Assembly (NCBI RefSeq): GCF_049445855.1 | Contig: NZ_JBMSDV010000001.1 | Location: 124,001 to 188,000 of the forward strand | DNA: 64,000 bases | Origin: JAGOCV01 sp049445855 | GTDB lineage: Bacteria > Pseudomonadota > Gammaproteobacteria > Burkholderiales > Burkholderiaceae_C | Reading direction: 5' to 3' | Shown: positions 17,128 through 28,059 of the stretch, in pieces | Layout: each line of letters opens with the position of its first letter | Numbering within the stretch: position 1 is the first letter of the stretch | The notes under the pieces: model-generated | Database searches by the model: none | The model's input: only the letters and a program-made list of their open reading frames with translations | Told to the model about the DNA's origin: nothing | Position numbers and translations under genes: made by a program

Positions 17128-17582
17128 GCGTCTACGACAAATTGAAAGAACTGGGCATCGAACTGCCGCCGGTGGCCGTGCCCGCCGCCGCCTACGTGCC
17201 CTTCGTACGAACCGGCAATAACGTCTTCCTGAGCGGCCACATCGCCCGCAAGGACGGCAAGCCCTGGGTCGGTCAGTTCGGCAGGAACATCGACACCGAA
17301 ACCGGCAAGGCCGCTGCGCGCGCCGTGGCCATCGACCTCATCGGCACCCTGCACGCCGCCGTGGGCGACCTGAACAAGGTCAACCGCATCGTCAAGGTCA
17401 TGAGCCTGGTCAATTCCACGCCCGATTTCACCGAGCAGCACCTCGTCACCAACGGCGCGAGCGAGCTGTTCGGCCAGGTCTTCGGCGACAAGGGCGCGCA
17501 CGCCCGCAGCGCCTTCGGCGTCGCGCAGATTCCGCTGGGCGCCTGTGTCGAGATCGAGCTCATCGCCGAGGTGGCTGCCTGA
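17124..17582 (+). CDS. RidA/YjgF-family protein, chorismate-mutase-like subgroup
   Basis: A 152-residue RidA-fold protein, longer than classic RidA (about 128) and resembling the subgroup annotated YjgF/chorismate mutase-like. The arginine needed by RidA enzymes to bind carboxylates is present in ARSAFGVAQIPLG near the C-terminus, so deamination of reactive enamines/imines is possible. Substrate is unproven. Translation is coupled to the transglutaminase gene (ATGA) and, by a 1-bp overlap, to dsbB. Confidence 0.85.
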   Translation: MSVYDKLKELGIELPPVAVPAAAYVPFVRTGNNVFLSGHIARKDGKPWVGQFGRNIDTETGKAAARAVAIDLIGTLHAAVGDLNKVNRIVKVMSLVNSTPDFTEQHLVTNGASELFGQVFGDKGAHARSAFGVAQIPLGACVEIELIAEVAA

Positions 17583-18067
17583 TGTTCTCCCTCCGCACTC
17601 CTTCCGGCTGGCTGCTCATCGTCGCCGTGCTCTGTTTCGGCGCCGTGGGCGCCGCGCTCGTGTCGCAGTACCAGTTCGACATGCAGCCCTGCGTGTGGTG
17701 CGTGTTCCAGCGCGCCATCTTCCTGGCCGTCGGCATCGTGGCCCTGGTTGCTGCTGTGCTGCCCGGCCTGGTGCAACGCATCGCCGCGCTGATCGCCATG
17801 GTCTTCGCGGGTGGCGGCATGGCTGCGGCGCTCTGGCAGCACTTCGTGGCGTCGAAGAGCGACTCCTGCGCGATGACGTTCGCCGATCGCGTGATGGGCG
17901 ACCTCGGCCTGTTCGGCCTGGCGCCGGACATCTTCACGCCGCAGGCTTCGTGTGCCGATGCGGCCGTCAACCTGTTCGGGCTGCCCTACGAATTCTGGAG
18001 CCTCGGCCTGTTCGTGATCGCTGCGCTGCTGTGCCTGCGGGCGGCGCTCATGAGCCGCCCTTCCTGA
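17582..18067 (+). CDS. dsbB: Disulfide bond formation protein B
   Basis: A 161-residue inner-membrane protein with four hydrophobic segments. The redox pairs are C37/C40 in the CVWC motif of the first periplasmic loop and C96/C124 in the second loop. DsbB reoxidises DsbA and passes electrons to quinone. The motif CVWC replaces the CVLC of Escherichia coli; this is common in the family. Its ATG overlaps the last base of the preceding stop codon. It converges with parC, 22 bp apart. Confidence 0.92.
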   Translation: MFSLRTPSGWLLIVAVLCFGAVGAALVSQYQFDMQPCVWCVFQRAIFLAVGIVALVAAVLPGLVQRIAALIAMVFAGGGMAAALWQHFVASKSDSCAMTFADRVMGDLGLFGLAPDIFTPQASCADAAVNLFGLPYEFWSLGLFVIAALLCLRAALMSRPS

Positions 18068-18089
18068 GCAGGCCCACGCAGCCCGCCGG

Positions 18090-20435
18090 TCACTCGACGC
18101 GGGTGATCTGCGTGGGCTTGAAGCCCAGGTCCGCTGCCTTGCCCTTGCGGCCGCGCGCCGCGCGCGCATTGTTGAGGCTGCGGATTTCCAGCGTCTCTTC
18201 GCGCTCCTTGCCGCCACGGCCGATGCCCTCGATCTTCACACTGCGCGTGTAGGCAGCGGCACCCGCAAGGCTGTCCTTCGCCTCCAGGTCCAGCAGCATC
18301 AGGCCGCGCCCGCCGTTGGACATCGCTTTCAGTTCGGCGATGTCGAAAGTCAGGATGCGTCCACCCGTCGAGGCGCACGCCACATGCGTGGCAGCCGGCA
18401 GCAGTGCCGAGCCCGACGTGCCGCCCACATGCGACGGCCGGCACACAGTTTCCCCGTCCCCCACGCTGATGAACGACTTGCCACCTTTCTGGCGCGACAC
18501 CATGTTCTCGACGTTCGCCAGGAAGCCGTAGCCACCGGAAGCCGACACGAGCAGCGTCGCTCCGGCCGGACCCGCGAAATAGTGCGCCAACTGTGAGCCG
18601 GCTTCCAGTTCGATGAGCGTCGTCACCGGCTGGCCGTCGCCGCGCGCACCGGGAAGCTGTGACACCGGTACCGAATACACGCGTCCGTTGCTGCCGAACA
18701 CCAGCAGCACATCGACGGTGCGGCATTCGAACGTGCCGTACAGTCCGTCGCCCGACTTGAAGGCGAAGCTCGCGGCCTCATGGCCATGGCCGGTGCGCGC
18801 ACGCACCCAGCCCTTCTGCGACACGATGACGGTGACGGGCTCGTCGACCACCTTCACTTCCGCGACTGCCTTCTTCTCTTCCTGGATGAGCGTGCGGCGC
18901 GCATCGGCGAACTGCTTCGCGTCGGTCTCGATCTCCTTGATCATCAGGCGGCGCAGCGCCGCCGGGCTGCCCAGGATTTCCTCGAGCTTCTGCTGCTCTT
19001 CACGCAGCGCCTTGAGCTCCTGCTCGATCTTGATGGCTTCCAGTCGCGCAAGCTGGCGCAGGCGGATTTCCAGGATGTCCTCGGCTTGCCGGTCCGACAG
19101 GTTGAACCGCGCAACAAGTGCGGCCTTCGGCTCTTCAGCCTGGCGGATGATCGCGATCACCTCGTCGATGTTGAGCAGCACCAGTTGCCGCCCCTCGAGG
19201 ATGTGGATGCGGTCCAGTACCTTGTCCAGCCGGTGCTGCGAACGCCGCTGCACCGTTTGCTGACGGAACTCGATCCATTCGACCAGCACGTCGCGCAGGG
19301 ACTTCTGCACCGGCCTGCCATCCAGGCCCACCATGGTCAGGTTGATCGGCGACGAGGTTTCCAGCGAGGTATGTGCCAGCAGCGCGGTGATGAGCTCCTG
19401 CTGCGCGATGCGGCTCGTCTTGGGCTCGAACACCAGGCGTACGGCCGCGTCCTTGCTCGATTCGTCGCGCACGGCGTCCAGCACGGCGAGGATGTTCGCC
19501 TTGAGCTGTGTCTGCTCCTGCGTAAGCGCTTTCTTGCCGGTCTTGACCTTGGGGTTGGTCAGTTCCTCGATCTCTTCGAGCACCTTCTGCGAGCTCACCC
19601 CGGGCGGCAGTTCGTTCACCACGAGCTGCCACTGGCCGCGCGCGAGTTCCTCGATCTTCCAGCGGGCGCGCACCTTGAGCGAACCACGGCCGCTGCGGTA
19701 CGCATCGGCGATGTCCGATGCACTGCTGATGATCTGTCCGCCGCCGGGGAAATCGGGCGCGGGCAGCAGCGTGAACAACTCTTCGTCGCTCAGCTTGGGG
19801 GTCTTGATCAACGCCACGCAGGCGTCGGCGACCTCACGCAGGTTGTGGCTCGGGATTTCCGTGGCCATGCCGACCGCGATGCCACTCGCGCCGTTGAGCA
19901 GCGTGAAAGGCAGCCGTGCGGGCAACTGGCGTGGCTCTTCGGTCGAACCGTCGTAGTTGGGGATGAAATCGACCGTGCCTTCGTCGATCTCGTCCAGCAG
20001 CAGCGAGGTGATGCGCGACAGGCGCGCTTCGGTGTAACGCATGGCAGCCGCGCCATCGCCGTCGCGGCTGCCGAAGTTGCCCTGCCCGTCGATCAGCGGA
20101 TAGCGCTGGCTGAAGTCCTGCGCCATGCGCACCAGCGCGTCGTATGCTGCCTGGTCACCGTGCGGGTGGAACCGGCCGAGCACATCGCCGACGACGCGCG
20201 CGCTCTTCACCGGCTTCGCGCCAGTGTTGCCGTTGAAGCCCAGACCCATGCGCTCCATCGCGTAGAGGATGCGGCGCTGCACCGGCTTCTGGCCGTCGCA
20301 CACGTCGGGCAGGGCCCGGCCCTTCACGACAGAGAGTGCGTATTCGAGGTACGCCCGCTGGGCGTAGCCCGCAAGTGAAAGCGGGTCGTCGCCGGAAGGC
20401 TCGGAAAGAAGGTCCAAAGTGGTTTGATCGCTCAT
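18090..20435 (-). CDS. parC: DNA topoisomerase IV subunit A
   Basis: A 781-residue type IIA topoisomerase A subunit. The catalytic tyrosine is Y134 in AAMRYTEARL. The region known for quinolone resistance reads HPHGDQAAYD, with Q95 where Escherichia coli ParC has S80 and D99 where it has E84. The C-terminal part has the degenerate propeller blades expected of ParC rather than GyrA. With ParE it decatenates daughter chromosomes. It is the last gene of parE-GNAT-lytic transglycosylase-parC, 17 bp after the transglycosylase stop. Confidence 0.95.
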   Translation of the reverse strand: MSDQTTLDLLSEPSGDDPLSLAGYAQRAYLEYALSVVKGRALPDVCDGQKPVQRRILYAMERMGLGFNGNTGAKPVKSARVVGDVLGRFHPHGDQAAYDALVRMAQDFSQRYPLIDGQGNFGSRDGDGAAAMRYTEARLSRITSLLLDEIDEGTVDFIPNYDGSTEEPRQLPARLPFTLLNGASGIAVGMATEIPSHNLREVADACVALIKTPKLSDEELFTLLPAPDFPGGGQIISSASDIADAYRSGRGSLKVRARWKIEELARGQWQLVVNELPPGVSSQKVLEEIEELTNPKVKTGKKALTQEQTQLKANILAVLDAVRDESSKDAAVRLVFEPKTSRIAQQELITALLAHTSLETSSPINLTMVGLDGRPVQKSLRDVLVEWIEFRQQTVQRRSQHRLDKVLDRIHILEGRQLVLLNIDEVIAIIRQAEEPKAALVARFNLSDRQAEDILEIRLRQLARLEAIKIEQELKALREEQQKLEEILGSPAALRRLMIKEIETDAKQFADARRTLIQEEKKAVAEVKVVDEPVTVIVSQKGWVRARTGHGHEAASFAFKSGDGLYGTFECRTVDVLLVFGSNGRVYSVPVSQLPGARGDGQPVTTLIELEAGSQLAHYFAGPAGATLLVSASGGYGFLANVENMVSRQKGGKSFISVGDGETVCRPSHVGGTSGSALLPAATHVACASTGGRILTFDIAELKAMSNGGRGLMLLDLEAKDSLAGAAAYTRSVKIEGIGRGGKEREETLEIRSLNNARAARGRKGKAADLGFKPTQITRVE

Positions 20436-20452
20436 GTGTCTTGCTTGTTCGC

Positions 20453-21325
20453 TCAGGGCTCCGGCGTCGCCACGGTGCGCGGGCCTTGCGTGAGGGAGGG
20501 CACCATGTTGCCGCGCCCCACCGCGCCCCCGGTCACACCGCCGGGTATGCGCCCCGTGGGCATTTCCATCCGCACGCGGCCCGGCTGCCGGATTTCGGCC
20601 ACCGTCGCCGGCGGCTTGAGGACGGTGTACAGCTGCATCACCGTCTTCACGTAGTTCTGGGTTTCGCGGTAGTTCGGGATCTTGTTGCCCGCCCGCTGCA
20701 CCGCGCCCTCGCCCGCGTTGTAGGCCGCCAGTGCGAGATCGAGCTGCCCCGGAAAGCGCCGGATCAGGTCGCGCAGATAACGGCTGCCGGTGCGGATGTT
20801 CGTGCGGGGATCGGCCAGCTTCTTCTCGACCGGCGTCTTCTTGTCGCTGCTCACGCCGTAGCGCTCGGCCGTCGCCGGCATCACCTGCATCAGACCGACC
20901 GCGCCGCGCGGGGAAACGGCCGTCGCGTCGAAGCCCGATTCAGTGGCGATCAGCGCCTGCAGGAGCTCGTAGTCGATCTCGTGCTGCATGGCCGCTTCCC
21001 GCAGCAGGTGCTTGACCGACTTGTAGCTCGGAGAGACATCGAAGAACGCCAGCAGCTTCGGCGGCGCCGTCGGCACGGCCACGGCACGCGGCGTCTCGAT
21101 GCGCGCGGACACGCCGTCGGCGGTATTGAAGTTCTCGCCGCTCTTGAAGAAGAGCTCGTAACGCTCGTCGATGCGCTCGGTTGCGAAATGCGCGACGCCC
21201 TTGTCGTCCACATAACCCCAGACGTCGGCGCGTGCGGCAATCGGCACGAGCGCCAGCAGCATGCAGACGCCCGCTGCAGCGCTGGCCACGGCATGCGCGA
21301 TCCTCCAGCGCAGCACGGGCTTCAT
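20453..21325 (-). CDS. Lytic transglycosylase, SLT domain
   Basis: A 290-residue secreted murein hydrolase. An N-terminal signal peptide or anchor (residues about 8-35, ending ALVPIAARA) precedes a short DUF4124-like segment (DVWGYVDDKGVAHFA). The SLT domain follows with the catalytic glutamate in ATESGFDATAVSPRGAVGLMQ, then the MPATAERYG and LALAAYNAGEGAVQ motifs. It cleaves the glycan strand of peptidoglycan in the periplasm. The ATG at 21325 overlaps the stop of the GNAT gene (ATGA); the longer upstream frame lies within that gene. Confidence 0.9.
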   Translation of the reverse strand: MKPVLRWRIAHAVASAAAGVCMLLALVPIAARADVWGYVDDKGVAHFATERIDERYELFFKSGENFNTADGVSARIETPRAVAVPTAPPKLLAFFDVSPSYKSVKHLLREAAMQHEIDYELLQALIATESGFDATAVSPRGAVGLMQVMPATAERYGVSSDKKTPVEKKLADPRTNIRTGSRYLRDLIRRFPGQLDLALAAYNAGEGAVQRAGNKIPNYRETQNYVKTVMQLYTVLKPPATVAEIRQPGRVRMEMPTGRIPGGVTGGAVGRGNMVPSLTQGPRTVATPEP

Positions 21326-21848
21326 GCCGGCAACTCCTGCACCGCCGTGCGGCGACCCGCAAACTCCGACGCCAGCATCGACATCACGACCAGCGAATCG
21401 AACCCGCTCGGCGTGAGCTTGCCGACACGCACGGCATCGCGCAGCGTGCCTTCGACCTGGAAGCCCTCGCTCTCGTAAAGGCCCCGCGCCCGTGTGTTCA
21501 TGCTCTTCACATCCAGCCACAACCGGTGCGCGCCGAGGTCGTCGAATGCAATGCGCTTGAGCACCCGGAATGCGGCGCGCCCGGTTCCCTGCCCCTTGAC
21601 CTGCACCACCATGCGCTTGAGTTCGATGGACTGATGCTGGCTGCGGCAGCCGATCACGATGGCAAAACCCGCCGACTCGAAATCGGGTCCGGCCTCAATG
21701 ATGAAGTGCCTGAAATCCGGAAACCGGATCGCCGCCTCATGCTGCGTACGCTCCCACGGCGTGATGAACGGCAGGTTCTCCGGATCACGCTCGAGCGTGA
21801 GCACGAAGTCCAGATCGGACTGCATCGTGGGGCGCAGGCGGACACGGG

Positions 21849-21852
<4 letters not shown>
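21322..21852 (-). CDS. GNAT-family N-acetyltransferase
   Basis: A 176-residue acetyltransferase of the RimJ/RimL-like type. It starts VRLRPTMQSDLDFVLTLE, has the acetyl-CoA loop VQVKGQGTGRAAFRVL, and ends with the LWLDVKSMNTRARGLYESEGF motif. The acceptor is unknown. It begins with GTG overlapping the parE stop (GTGA) and ends overlapping the transglycosylase start, so it is tightly coupled inside a topoisomerase IV operon. A role in modifying a protein N-terminus or a small molecule would both fit. Confidence 0.85.
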
Positions 21853-23816
<1,964 letters not shown>

Positions 23817-24015
23817 AGCGGCGGATTGTAGCTTCGGCACCCCGAAGAAGCTGTATGCCCGTACAGCCCGGCCACGCCCGGGGCTTTTCTGCCGCGCCGG
23901 ACCGCACCCGGCTGGCATTTGATGCGCGGGCGTCATCAAATTGCACCGAAAATTTCACGGCCTCATCGCGCTGGCCGCGACAGCGCAAAAGGCCTGTTCC
24001 CGGTACATTCGCCGC

Positions 24016-25245
24016 ATGAATCCAAGAGACAACACCCAAGACAACCGGCTTCCGATGGTCCAGCTGCTGATATGCGGTGCCGCCATCGTGACGCTTTCCA
24101 TGGGCATCCGCCACGGCTTCGGCCTCTGGCTGCAGCCGATCACCCAGGCCAACGGGTGGACGCGCGAAACCTTTGCCTTTGCCATCGCCGTCCAGAACCT
24201 CGCGTGGGGTCTCGCGGGCATCTTCGCCGGCATGGTGGCCGACCGCTTCGGCGCCTTCCGCGTCCTGGTCGCCGGCACCATTGCCTATTCACTCGGTCTT
24301 GCCGGGATGGCTTATTCGCCCACGCCGTTCCTGTTCACCCTGACGGCGGGCGTCCTGATCGGTGTCGCGCAGGCGGGCACCACCTATGCGGTGATCTACG
24401 GGATCATCGGTCGCAACATCCCGGCGGAAAAGCGGTCCTGGGCCATGGGCATGACGGCGGCGGCCGGATCGTTCGGCCAGTTCCTCATGGTGCCGACCGA
24501 GGGCTTCCTGATCAGCAGCTTCGGCTGGCAGCAGGCGCTGGCGGCCCTGGCCATCGTTGCGTTGCTGATCATTCCCATGGCCTGGGGCCTGCGCGAACCC
24601 GGCTTCGCCGGTGCCTCCGCCGCCAAGCGGGACCAGACCATCGGCCAGGCGGTGGCGGAGGCTTTCCAGTACCGCAGCTTCCAGTTCCTCATGGCCGGCT
24701 ATTTCGTCTGCGGCTTCCAGGTCGTGTTCATCGGCGTGCACATGCCCAGCTATCTCAAGGATCACGGCCTTGCCCCGCAGGTGGCAAGCGTGGCCCTCGC
24801 GCTGATCGGGCTGTTCAACGTGGTGGGAACCTATATAGCCGGCGTCCTCGGGGAAAGGATGCTCAAGAAGAACATCCTCGCGTTCATCTATTTCGCCAGG
24901 GCTGCCGCCATTGCGGTCTTCCTGGTGGTTCCCCTGTCGCCGATGAGTGTGTACATCTTCTCTGCCGTGATGGGCACGCTCTGGCTGTCCACCGTGCCGC
25001 CGACCAATGCGGTGGTGGCGCAGATCTTCGGCGTGGCCCACCTGTCCATGCTCAGCGGCGTCGTGTTCTTCAGCCACCAGATCGGCTCGTTCCTGGGCGT
25101 GTGGCTGGGTGGCTATCTTTACGACCGGACCGGCAGCTATGACGTGGTCTGGTACATCTCCATCGCGCTGGGCATCTTCGCCGGGCTGATGAACCTGCCC
25201 GTGAAGGAAACGGCCATCGCGCGGGTGACGCCGCGTCCGGCCTGA
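24016..25245 (+). CDS. MFS transporter (oxalate/formate- or monocarboxylate-like)
   Basis: A 409-residue, twelve-helix major facilitator. The loop 2-3 motif reads GMVADRFGAFRVL, and the protein begins with LSMGIRHGFGLWLQPI, a pattern of carriers for small organic acids. It is read divergently from parE about 200 bp away. The ATG at 24016 is chosen over an upstream in-frame ATG at 23941 because the intervening residues are not family-like. Substrate cannot be read from the sequence; no catabolic gene lies nearby. Confidence 0.85.
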   Translation: MNPRDNTQDNRLPMVQLLICGAAIVTLSMGIRHGFGLWLQPITQANGWTRETFAFAIAVQNLAWGLAGIFAGMVADRFGAFRVLVAGTIAYSLGLAGMAYSPTPFLFTLTAGVLIGVAQAGTTYAVIYGIIGRNIPAEKRSWAMGMTAAAGSFGQFLMVPTEGFLISSFGWQQALAALAIVALLIIPMAWGLREPGFAGASAAKRDQTIGQAVAEAFQYRSFQFLMAGYFVCGFQVVFIGVHMPSYLKDHGLAPQVASVALALIGLFNVVGTYIAGVLGERMLKKNILAFIYFARAAAIAVFLVVPLSPMSVYIFSAVMGTLWLSTVPPTNAVVAQIFGVAHLSMLSGVVFFSHQIGSFLGVWLGGYLYDRTGSYDVVWYISIALGIFAGLMNLPVKETAIARVTPRPA

Positions 25246-25259
25246 CCCTGCCTGATTGC

Positions 25260-25397
25260 ATGACGCCCACGCCACGCCATCGCAAGTTGCTCGCCTACGC
25301 TGCTGCGCTCGCGGCACTGGTGGGGGTGTTCCTGTTGTACACGCGGCCGGCTTTCATGGTCACACTCGCGGACCAGATCTGGGCATGTTTCCAATGA
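25260..25397 (+). CDS. Small membrane protein, 45 residues
   Basis: A short frame with MTPTPRHRKLL, one hydrophobic helix of about 18 residues (AAALAALVGVFLLY), then RPAFMVTLADQIWACFQ. The positive-inside N-terminus, single helix and aromatic C-terminus look like a real small membrane protein. Its stop overlaps the next gene's ATG as ATGA, which strongly suggests translational coupling with the methyltransferase. It follows the MFS gene by 14 bp. Function unknown. Confidence 0.65.
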   Translation: MTPTPRHRKLLAYAAALAALVGVFLLYTRPAFMVTLADQIWACFQ

Positions 25398-25984
25398 CCG
25401 GCGGGCCGGTTTCATTGCCTTCGCATCCGCACTCCGGTCACCCTTCGGCCTGGCTCCGGCGTTTCGTCCACCTCATTCCGCGCGGCGGCACCGTGCTGGA
25501 CGTTGCCTGCGGACAGGGTCGCCATCTGCGCTGGCTGCACGATCTGGGTTTCCGGATGACGGGGGTGGACCGCGACCCGGCCGCCATCGAGGCGGTCCGG
25601 CCATTCACCGCGTCCGCGGGCGAGGCCGTGCTGGCGGACATCGAGAACGGGCCCTGGCCATTTGATGGCCGGCAGTTCGATGCGGTCATCGTCACCAACT
25701 ACCTGTGGCGGCCGCTGCTGACGGAGATCGTCGCCAGCGTGGCCGACGGCGGCGTGCTGCTCTACGAAACCTTCGCCGCAGGCAATGAAACCGTCGGCAA
25801 GCCGTCGAGGCCGGATTTCCTGCTCAGGCCGGGCGAGTTGATCACGGCCTGCCAGGACCTGCGCGTCGTGGCCTACGAAGATGGCTTTCTCGATTCACCC
25901 GAACGCTTCGTGCAGCGCATTGCCGCTGTGCGTCAAGCCCCTGAAACCCCGGTCAGATACCCTCTGGCTGCCCCGGCGGCCTGA
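25394..25984 (+). CDS. Class I SAM-dependent methyltransferase
   Basis: A 196-residue Rossmann-type methyltransferase. It shows motif I VLDVACGQGRHLRWL, the acidic end of beta-2 in GVDRDPAAIE, and DAVIVTNYLWRPL as motif IV. It resembles TehB-like enzymes; the substrate is unknown. The start at 25394 overlaps the stop of the 45-residue membrane gene; an alternative in-frame ATG lies 9 bases upstream. dapA follows 43 bp later. Confidence 0.85.
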   Translation: MTGGPVSLPSHPHSGHPSAWLRRFVHLIPRGGTVLDVACGQGRHLRWLHDLGFRMTGVDRDPAAIEAVRPFTASAGEAVLADIENGPWPFDGRQFDAVIVTNYLWRPLLTEIVASVADGGVLLYETFAAGNETVGKPSRPDFLLRPGELITACQDLRVVAYEDGFLDSPERFVQRIAAVRQAPETPVRYPLAAPAA

Positions 25985-26027
25985 GTAGAATGGCGGGCTA
26001 CCGTTGAAACTGCAAGGCTTTGCGGAC

Positions 26028-26912
26028 ATGACACCCATTACCGGAAGCATCGTGGCGCTCGTCACCCCGATGCTCGAAGACGGCAGCGTGGACTACCCCA
26101 CGCTGCGCAAGCTGATCGACTGGCACATCGCCGAAGGCACGGACTGCATCGGTGTCGTGGGCACGACCGGTGAGTCGCCGACGGTGAACGTCGAGGAACA
26201 CCAGGAGATCATCCGCGTCTCCGTCGAGCAAGCCGCCGGCCGTGTGCCCATCATGGCTGGCTGCGGCGCCAACTCCACCGCCGAGGCGATCGAGCTCGCG
26301 CGCTACGCCAAGAAGGTCGGTGCCGATTGCCAGCTGCAGGTCGTTCCCTACTACAACCGGCCGACGCAGGAAGGCCAGTACCAGCACTTCAAGGCCATCG
26401 CCGAAGCCACGGGCGATCTGCCCATGGTGCTTTACAACGTGCCCGGCCGCACGGTCGCCGATATGCTGCACGACACCGTGTTGCGACTGGCGCAGGTGCC
26501 CGGCATCGTCGGCATCAAGGAAGCGACGGGCAACATCGAACGCGCCCAATGGCTGATCCGCGACGTGCCCAAGGGCTTCTCGGTGTACTCCGGTGACGAC
26601 CCGACCGCCGTCGCGCTCATGCTGTGCGGCGGCCAGGGCAACGTGAGCGTCACCGCCAACATCGCGCCGCGCCTCATGCACGAGCTTTGCGTGGCCGCCG
26701 TCGCGGGCGACGCGAAGCGTGCGATGGAAATCCAGTTCAAGCTGATGCCCGTGCACAAGCACCTGTTCGTGGAAGCCAACCCCATCCCGCTCAAGTGGGC
26801 CATGGCCCGCATGGGCCTGTGCGGCCCGGCCATGCGCCTGCCGATGACGCAACTGTCCAGGTCCAGCGAAGCCGTGGTGGAAACCGCCCTGCGCGCCAGC
26901 GGCCTGATCTAA
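26028..26912 (+). CDS. dapA: 4-hydroxy-tetrahydrodipicolinate synthase
   Basis: A 294-residue TIM-barrel lyase. The Schiff-base lysine is K164 (VGIKEATGN). The proton relay includes T46/T47 in GTTGES, Y109 in VVPYYNRP and Y136 in LYNVPGRT, with R141 for carboxylate binding. It condenses pyruvate with aspartate semialdehyde, the first committed step to diaminopimelate and lysine. The ATG at 26028 gives the normal family length; a TTG 24 bases upstream is disregarded. bamC follows, a conserved proteobacterial pair. Confidence 0.95.
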   Translation: MTPITGSIVALVTPMLEDGSVDYPTLRKLIDWHIAEGTDCIGVVGTTGESPTVNVEEHQEIIRVSVEQAAGRVPIMAGCGANSTAEAIELARYAKKVGADCQLQVVPYYNRPTQEGQYQHFKAIAEATGDLPMVLYNVPGRTVADMLHDTVLRLAQVPGIVGIKEATGNIERAQWLIRDVPKGFSVYSGDDPTAVALMLCGGQGNVSVTANIAPRLMHELCVAAVAGDAKRAMEIQFKLMPVHKHLFVEANPIPLKWAMARMGLCGPAMRLPMTQLSRSSEAVVETALRASGLI

Positions 26913-26942
26913 TCTGCAAAATTGAAATCCAAGGGATCCGAA

Positions 26943-28031
26943 GTGAAGCCAATCTCCCGTCTGTGCGTCCTGTCGCTCGCCATTGCCCTCAGCGCCTGCT
27001 CGGTCCTGGAAACCGACAAGGTCGACTACAAGAGTGCGACCAAGGCCCCCACGCTGGAGGTCCCGCCGGACCTCACGCAGCTCTCGCGCGATTCGCGCTA
27101 CACAGTGCCGGGCCGCCCCGTCACGGCCAGCAGCTACCAGGTCGGCCAGACCACGCAGTCCGTGCCGACGGCCGCCGCGACGCTGGGCGATGTGCGCATC
27201 GAACGCTCGGGCAGCCAGCGCTGGCTGGTCGTCAACCGTGCGCCTGACCAGCTCTGGAATTCCGTGCGTGACTTCTGGCAGGAAAACGGCTTCCTGCTCA
27301 CCATGGACCAGGCCAACCTGGGCATCATGGAAACCGACTGGGCCGAAAATCGCGCCAAGATCCCGCAGGACGCCATCCGCAGCATGATCGGCAAGGCGCT
27401 GGACTCGCTCTATTCGAGCGGCGAGCGTGACCGCTTCCGCACGCGTCTGGAACGCACGGCCTCCGGCGGTACCGAGATCTACATCAGCCATCGCGGCATG
27501 ATCGAGGTCTACAGCAACACGCAGAAGGACCAGACGGTCTGGCAACCGCGTCCCACCGACCCGGAACTCGAAACCGAATTCCTGCGTCGCCTGATGGTCA
27601 AGCTGGGCGTGACGCAAGAGCAGTCGCGTGCCATCGTCGCCGCTGGCGCCGACAAGCCCACCTCGCGTGTCTCCACCGTCGGCAACACGCCGGTCGTGCA
27701 GATCGACGAAGGTTTTGACCTGGCCTGGCGTCGCGTCGGCCTTGCGCTCGATCGCACCGGCTTCACCGTGGAAGATCGTGACCGCAGCCAGGGCATGTAC
27801 TTCGTGCGCTACGTCGAGCCGACCGCACCGGATCGCAAGGAGCCGGGCTTCTTCGGCAAGCTGTTCTCGTTCGGCAGCAAGTCCGATTCGGTCGCTCCGC
27901 TCAAGTACCGCATCGCATTGAAGAGCGCAGGCAACTCCACCACGGTATCCGTGCTGAACGCCGCAGGCGCACCCGACACCTCCGCCAACGCGCAACGCAT
28001 CGTCAAGGTCATCGCCGACGACCTGAAGTAA
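26943..28031 (+). CDS. bamC: Outer membrane protein assembly factor BamC
   Basis: A 362-residue lipoprotein. The signal sequence ends in the lipobox LSAC, with the lipidated Cys near residue 18. It then shows the BamC elements YKSATKAPTLEVPPDL in the N-terminal unstructured part and two helix-grip domains (for example QRWLVVNRAPDQLWNSVRDFW and DEGFDLAWRRVGLALDR). It is part of the BAM complex that inserts beta-barrel proteins in the outer membrane. The start is GTG at 26943, supported by an AAGGGA ribosome site and the compact signal peptide; a TTG at 26922 is the alternative. Confidence 0.9.
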   Translation: MKPISRLCVLSLAIALSACSVLETDKVDYKSATKAPTLEVPPDLTQLSRDSRYTVPGRPVTASSYQVGQTTQSVPTAAATLGDVRIERSGSQRWLVVNRAPDQLWNSVRDFWQENGFLLTMDQANLGIMETDWAENRAKIPQDAIRSMIGKALDSLYSSGERDRFRTRLERTASGGTEIYISHRGMIEVYSNTQKDQTVWQPRPTDPELETEFLRRLMVKLGVTQEQSRAIVAAGADKPTSRVSTVGNTPVVQIDEGFDLAWRRVGLALDRTGFTVEDRDRSQGMYFVRYVEPTAPDRKEPGFFGKLFSFGSKSDSVAPLKYRIALKSAGNSTTVSVLNAAGAPDTSANAQRIVKVIADDLK

Positions 28032-28059
28032 GCCGCGGGAGGACGGACGGGGCCGGGGC

